Shown: positions 60,564-64,000 of the stretch, piece after piece
How the letters are laid out: the number at the start of each line of letters is the position of its first letter
How positions within the stretch are numbered: position 1 is the stretch's first letter
Origin: Roseiarcus sp963809245
GTDB taxonomy: Bacteria > Pseudomonadota > Alphaproteobacteria > Rhizobiales > Beijerinckiaceae
Direction: 5' to 3'
NCBI GenBank assembly: GCA_963809245.1
Contig: CAWEIU010000003.1
Span: 496,001-560,000 of the forward strand
DNA length: 64,000 nucleotides
Notes under the pieces: generated by a model
The model's input: the letters and a program-made list of their open reading frames with translations, nothing else
What the model was told of the DNA's origin: nothing
Database searches by the model: none
Made by a program: the position numbers and the translations under genes

Positions 60564-61981
60564 CTTGGCGCTCCTCTCCCTTGCCCGCCAGTAACCCTTC
60601 TATACTCGCGAGACCTTTTGTGTCGTCTTCGCATAGGTATACACGGTTAATTTCGTAGGACTCTGCACCTGATACTACCGACGACAAATTTGCCATGTCC
60701 TCAAACCCGCTATCTTGCTTGATCCAGATTTGATTCAACGGAGTTCTGAGAGTCTTGAAACTTTTTGTAAGGAGACCTCTTATACTCGTCGACCAATATT
60801 TTCCTTTCATCGGCATCTCTCTCTGAGACGACTTCCGCCACGTTCTTCATTACTCTTTTCACTTCAAGGGATATACGAGCCTCTCTCTCGCGGCGATCGT
60901 TAGTATCCATCCCTTGCCTAGGCGGATGACGTCCCTCAATCCGCCTTCGCACGTCTATGCATTTCAACAGCTTTCTTTCCCCTAGACGAACAGCAAACTC
61001 GGACACAATTCTATCTTCGGCGCTCTTCATTAGCGGAATAGCGCCCAGGAAAACCACGTCATCCAGAAGAAGTGCCCTCTCAATCGAATTCGGCTCCAAG
61101 AAGAACTCGTAAATGGGATGGCTAGGCGGCAGCCCACACTTGTCGCCAACGCCGGATTTAATAAGGTCATGAATCCTTATCATCAAACTGGTAAAAATCT
61201 TCTCCGCCCCACGAGTTGTCTTATGAAGATAAACGTTAGGATACAACTGAAATAGAGACAATATATAGTGTTCGGCTGCGTGAAACGCCTTTGGTCCCAG
61301 AACGAGCGTATCTACCGTACTGGCAGCGACTTCATCAGCAGCAATCGGCACAGGCCCGATCTCAAGATTGGCCAATATCCAAGTCGCGTCAACACCGCTT
61401 CCCTGCACACCGGTCATGATCCGATCACGTTGCATGTAGTCGAGGCGGTCAGCGTCAAATTGACTGGACACCACTGAATCGAACAAATTACCAGGTTTTT
61501 TGCTCTTTATTACGTCAGCAACCTCGTCAGAAAAACTCCGACCAAGCTCTTTGTTGAGCGTTTCTCGTATTTCAGAGTTGCGGATCAACTCATTGCTGAC
61601 GTTCTCATGGATTGCCATGGTTAAGCCTAACTTCTTTCCCACGTCTTCGAAGGCATGGCTGAACATTCCATGCCCCACGTCGTGCAACAATGAAGCTGCA
61701 AGCGCGACATCCGCTTGGTGCGAATTTTCACCTATCTTCTGACGTATAATTTCGATTAGATTTCTTGCTAGATGAAAAACTCCAATAGAGTGAGAAAACC
61801 GCGTGTGCGTCGCTCCTGGAAAAACTAATTCCGAAAATCCAAGCTGCTTCACACGTCGAAGACGCTGAAACGGTGCCGTCTGTATCACACGCCAAATCGT
61901 TTGCTCAAACTGCGACGAGCTGAACTCAACAAGATTGTGCAGCGGATCACGAATCCGTTGTGGTTTTGCGCGAGGAGCCAT
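60556..61981 (-). pseudogene. HD-domain phosphohydrolase (SAMHD1/YwfO-like), C-terminal frameshift
   Basis: About 474 residues when one extra base at 60745 is removed; without correction the protein ends at 60710. It begins KPQRIRDPLHNLVEFSSSQF and has the full H...HD...D metal set: THTRFSHSIGVFHLARN, A-S-L-L-H-D-V-G-H-G-M-F-S-H, and F-D-A-D-R-L-D-Y-M-Q-R-D. Relatives cleave dNTPs to nucleosides and triphosphate. After the break the continuation is LNQIWIKQDSGFEDMANLSS, then YEINRVYLCEDDTKGLASIE, as in the family end. It overlaps the YwgA-like gene start, so the two are one coupled unit. AT-rich codons suggest horizontal origin. Confidence 0.87.
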
Positions 61982-62101
61982 GTCGGTTTCCGGCTTGCCG
62001 CCCCAACACCGAATCGGGCTGGCAAGTTACGTTACAGGAAAGCTGGTGATGTCGGCACCCTGGAAGGCTCGCATTGAACCCTCGAAGCGAATGATGCTGT
62101 C

Positions 62102-64000
62102 TCAATGAAAACGCCGTCCGATCGGAATGGCGCGCTGCGCTTCGCGCTCGTCGGGTTGCGGCGGGGGCAAGCGGGCGTCGGCGAACAATTGGACCTGCGC
62201 GAAGCGGTTGCCCTGGCGCTTCTGCGCCATCGTCATTTGCGGACGACGCACTTCGTCGGAGGGCGCCAGCGTTTCGATGTCGCGTCCATGCTCGGACAGC
62301 AGGCCGAGCATCGGCGTCAGATCCTCCATCCGCTCGACGACGAGATGCACGACGCCGGATTCGCTCTGCAATTTGCCTGATGCGACGACGAAGCGCGCGC
62401 CGATGACGATGGCGCGCAGCCGCTCGAACGCCTTCGGCCAGACGATCAGATTGGCGACGCCCGTCTCGTCCTCCAGCGTCATGAAGATCACGCCTTTCGC
62501 GGTGCCCGGACGCTGGCGCACCAGCACCAAGCCGGCGACGCTGACGCGCTCGCCGCTCTTTGCGCGCGCGAGCGCCTCGGAGCGTTTTACGCCGCGCGCG
62601 TCGAGCCGCGCGCGCATGAAGGCGACGGGATGGGCCTTGAGCGACAGCGACAAGCGCCGATAGTCCTCGACGACATGCGCGCCGAGCGGCATCGGCGGCA
62701 GTTTGGCGTCGGGCTCGCCGTCGCGCTCGGGGCGACTGGCGGCGAACAGCGGCAGATCGTCCTGATCGCCGACGCGGTCGAGGCCGCGCACCGCCCACAG
62801 CGCCTGGCGCCGGTCGAGGCCGAGCGAGCGGAAGGCGTCGGCGTCGGCGAGACGCTCGAGCGTCGCCGGGCTCAGGCCGGAGCGCAGCCAGAGATCGCGC
62901 ACCGAATCGTAGCCCGCCCCGCGCGCTTCGACGAGCTTGCGCATGTCGTCCTCCCGGGCGCCGATGATCTGGCGAAAGCCCAGCCGCACGGCGTGCGTCG
63001 AGCGGATATGCTCGGCCATCGAGGCGTGGCGGGAGTGGAGCCGCCGCCCTTCTCCCCTTGCGGGAGAAGGTGGCCCGAAGGGCCGGATGAGGGGTTGGCG
63101 CGGCAGCGCCTCTTCGTCCTGCGCCTCACGGCGCGACCCCTCACCCCTACCCCTCTCCCGCAAGGGGAGAGGGGCTTCTTGTTCCTCCAGCGTGCAATCC
63201 CAATCCGACAGGTTCACGTCGACCTCGCGCACCTCGACGCCGTGTTCGCGCGCGTCGCGCACGAGCTGGGAGGGCGCGTAGAAGCCGAGCGGTTGCGAAT
63301 TGAGCATCGCGGCGAGGAACACGTCGGGATAGCGGCACTTCATCCAGCACGAGGCGTAGACGATCAGCGCGAAGCTCGCCGCATGGCTCTCGGGAAAGCC
63401 GTATTCGCCAAAACCCTCGATCTGATGGAAACACCGCTCGGCGAATTCGCGAGGGTAGCCCTTGGCCGCCATGCCTTCGACCATCTTGGCCTGAAAGGTC
63501 GCGATCGTGCCGACGCGGCGGAAGGTCGCCATCGCGCGGCGCAGCCGATCCGCTTCCGCCGGCGTGAAGCCGGCGGCGACGATGGCGATCTTCATCGCCT
63601 GCTCCTGGAACAGCGGCACGCCGAGCGTCTTGCCGAGCACCGACTCCAATTCCTTGGAGGGATAGACGACGTCCTCCACGCCCTGGCGACGGCGCAGATA
63701 GGGATGCACCATGTCGCCCTGGATCGGCCCCGGGCGCACGATCGCCACCTCGATGACGAGATCGTAGAACTTCTCCGGTTTGAGGCGCGGCAGCATCGAC
63801 ATTTGCGCGCGGCTCTCGATCTGGAACACGCCGATCGTGTCGGCGCGCTGGATCATCGCGTAGACCTCAGGCTCCTCGAAGGGGATCGAGGCGAGCGTCA
63901 GGCGCTTGCCGTAGTGCTTGTCGAGGAGATCGAAGCTCTTGCTCATCGCGGTGAGCATGCCGAGCGCGAGCACGTCGACTTTCAGAATGCCGAGCGCGTC
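62102..64000 (-). CDS. dnaE2: Error-prone DNA polymerase DnaE2, 3' part (partial)
   Basis: The gene runs off the window end; about 632 residues of the C-terminal half are present. It begins inside the palm/fingers region (LKVDVLALGMLTAMSKSFDL), has EPEVYAMIQRADTIGVFQIE, FGEYGFPESHAASFALIVYA and the R-A-M-A-T-F-R-R-V-G-T block, and ends with the OB-fold G-L-V-L-V-R-Q-R-P-G-T-A-K-G-V-I-F-M-T-L. The stop is at 62102. DnaE2 does translesion synthesis in the SOS response with ImuA/ImuB. About 50 residues at 63030-63190 come from an inserted palindromic repeat that keeps the frame. Confidence 0.94.
   Translation of the reverse strand, partial: DALGILKVDVLALGMLTAMSKSFDLLDKHYGKRLTLASIPFEEPEVYAMIQRADTIGVFQIESRAQMSMLPRLKPEKFYDLVIEVAIVRPGPIQGDMVHPYLRRRQGVEDVVYPSKELESVLGKTLGVPLFQEQAMKIAIVAAGFTPAEADRLRRAMATFRRVGTIATFQAKMVEGMAAKGYPREFAERCFHQIEGFGEYGFPESHAASFALIVYASCWMKCRYPDVFLAAMLNSQPLGFYAPSQLVRDAREHGVEVREVDVNLSDWDCTLEEQEAPLPLRERGRGEGSRREAQDEEALPRQPLIRPFGPPSPARGEGRRLHSRHASMAEHIRSTHAVRLGFRQIIGAREDDMRKLVEARGAGYDSVRDLWLRSGLSPATLERLADADAFRSLGLDRRQALWAVRGLDRVGDQDDLPLFAASRPERDGEPDAKLPPMPLGAHVVEDYRRLSLSLKAHPVAFMRARLDARGVKRSEALARAKSGERVSVAGLVLVRQRPGTAKGVIFMTLEDETGVANLIVWPKAFERLRAIVIGARFVVASGKLQSESGVVHLVVERMEDLTPMLGLLSEHGRDIETLAPSDEVRRPQMTMAQKRQGNRFAQVQLFADARLPPPQPDEREAQRAIPIGRRFH
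63047..63178. repeat. Palindromic repeat inserted in frame inside dnaE2
   Basis: Contains CTTCTCCCCTTGCGGGAGAA, then GGTGGCCCGAAGGGCCGGAT and, after a spacer, CCCCTCTCCCGCAAGGGGAG AGG. It carries the same modules as the intergenic element at 47591, in reverse orientation. In the dnaE2 frame it reads A-P-L-P-L-R-E-R-G-R-G-E-G and S-P-A-R-G-E-G, sequence not expected in DnaE2, between VDVNLSDWDCTLE and THAVRLGFRQI. No stop or frame change results. Confidence 0.88.

Overview
The window is high-GC, densely packed chromosomal DNA of an alphaproteobacterium, most likely Hyphomicrobiales (Rhizobiales) and probably near Beijerinckiaceae/Methylocystaceae. The basis is gene order (yajC-secD-secF-Mth938-like; pepA-holC; lptF-lptG-lptD-pdxA-rsmA; folE-hisI), the porin type, DUF1127 and DUF3108 proteins and intergenic palindromic repeats. 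It is core chromosome: I see no transposase, integrase, phage gene, tRNA, rRNA or CRISPR array.

Layout. 0-8.3 kb: folE end, hisI, patatin, CBS protein, SDR, thioesterase, XRE regulator, inositol-phosphatase-like gene, Mop and a stress protein. 8.3-18.7 kb: a MetE-like protein, formate-THF ligase (frameshifted), an L-fucose mutarotase/dehydrogenase pair, both methylmalonyl-CoA mutase subunits and a DUF1127 gene. 18.9-25.8 kb: trmFO, the yajC-secD-secF operon ending in two homologues of complex I assembly factors, and aquaporin. 25.8-33 kb: ABC-F ATPase, diguanylate cyclase, a gene-poor stretch, a porin and a YkgB-like protein. 33-43 kb: holC, pepA, the lptFG-lptD LPS export genes, pdxA and rsmA. 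42.8-54 kb: a broken tetR, a TSUP permease, hydrolase, MATE pump, nucleoside hydrolase, D-lyxose isomerase (frameshifted), pyrophosphatase, glutaredoxin, comF (frameshifted) and a membrane-ferredoxin-cyclase fusion. 54-64 kb: a cobalamin riboswitch in front of a glycine-betaine-monooxygenase-like Rieske oxygenase, an FAD monooxygenase, two methyltransferase-fold genes, an AT-richer two-gene HD-hydrolase/YwgA-like island, and the 3' part of dnaE2 carrying an in-frame palindromic repeat.

Themes. Several genes belong to one-carbon, methyl-group and B12 metabolism (formate-THF ligase, TrmFO, MetE-like protein, B12-dependent methylmalonyl-CoA mutase, riboswitch-controlled betaine oxygenase). Others belong to envelope biogenesis (SecDF-YajC, LptFGD, porin).

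Sequence quality. At least nine apparent single-base indels interrupt otherwise well-conserved genes, including the normally essential lptG. This pattern looks more like a draft or long-read assembly with indel errors than real gene decay, so frameshifted genes are annotated as one locus with the break position stated.
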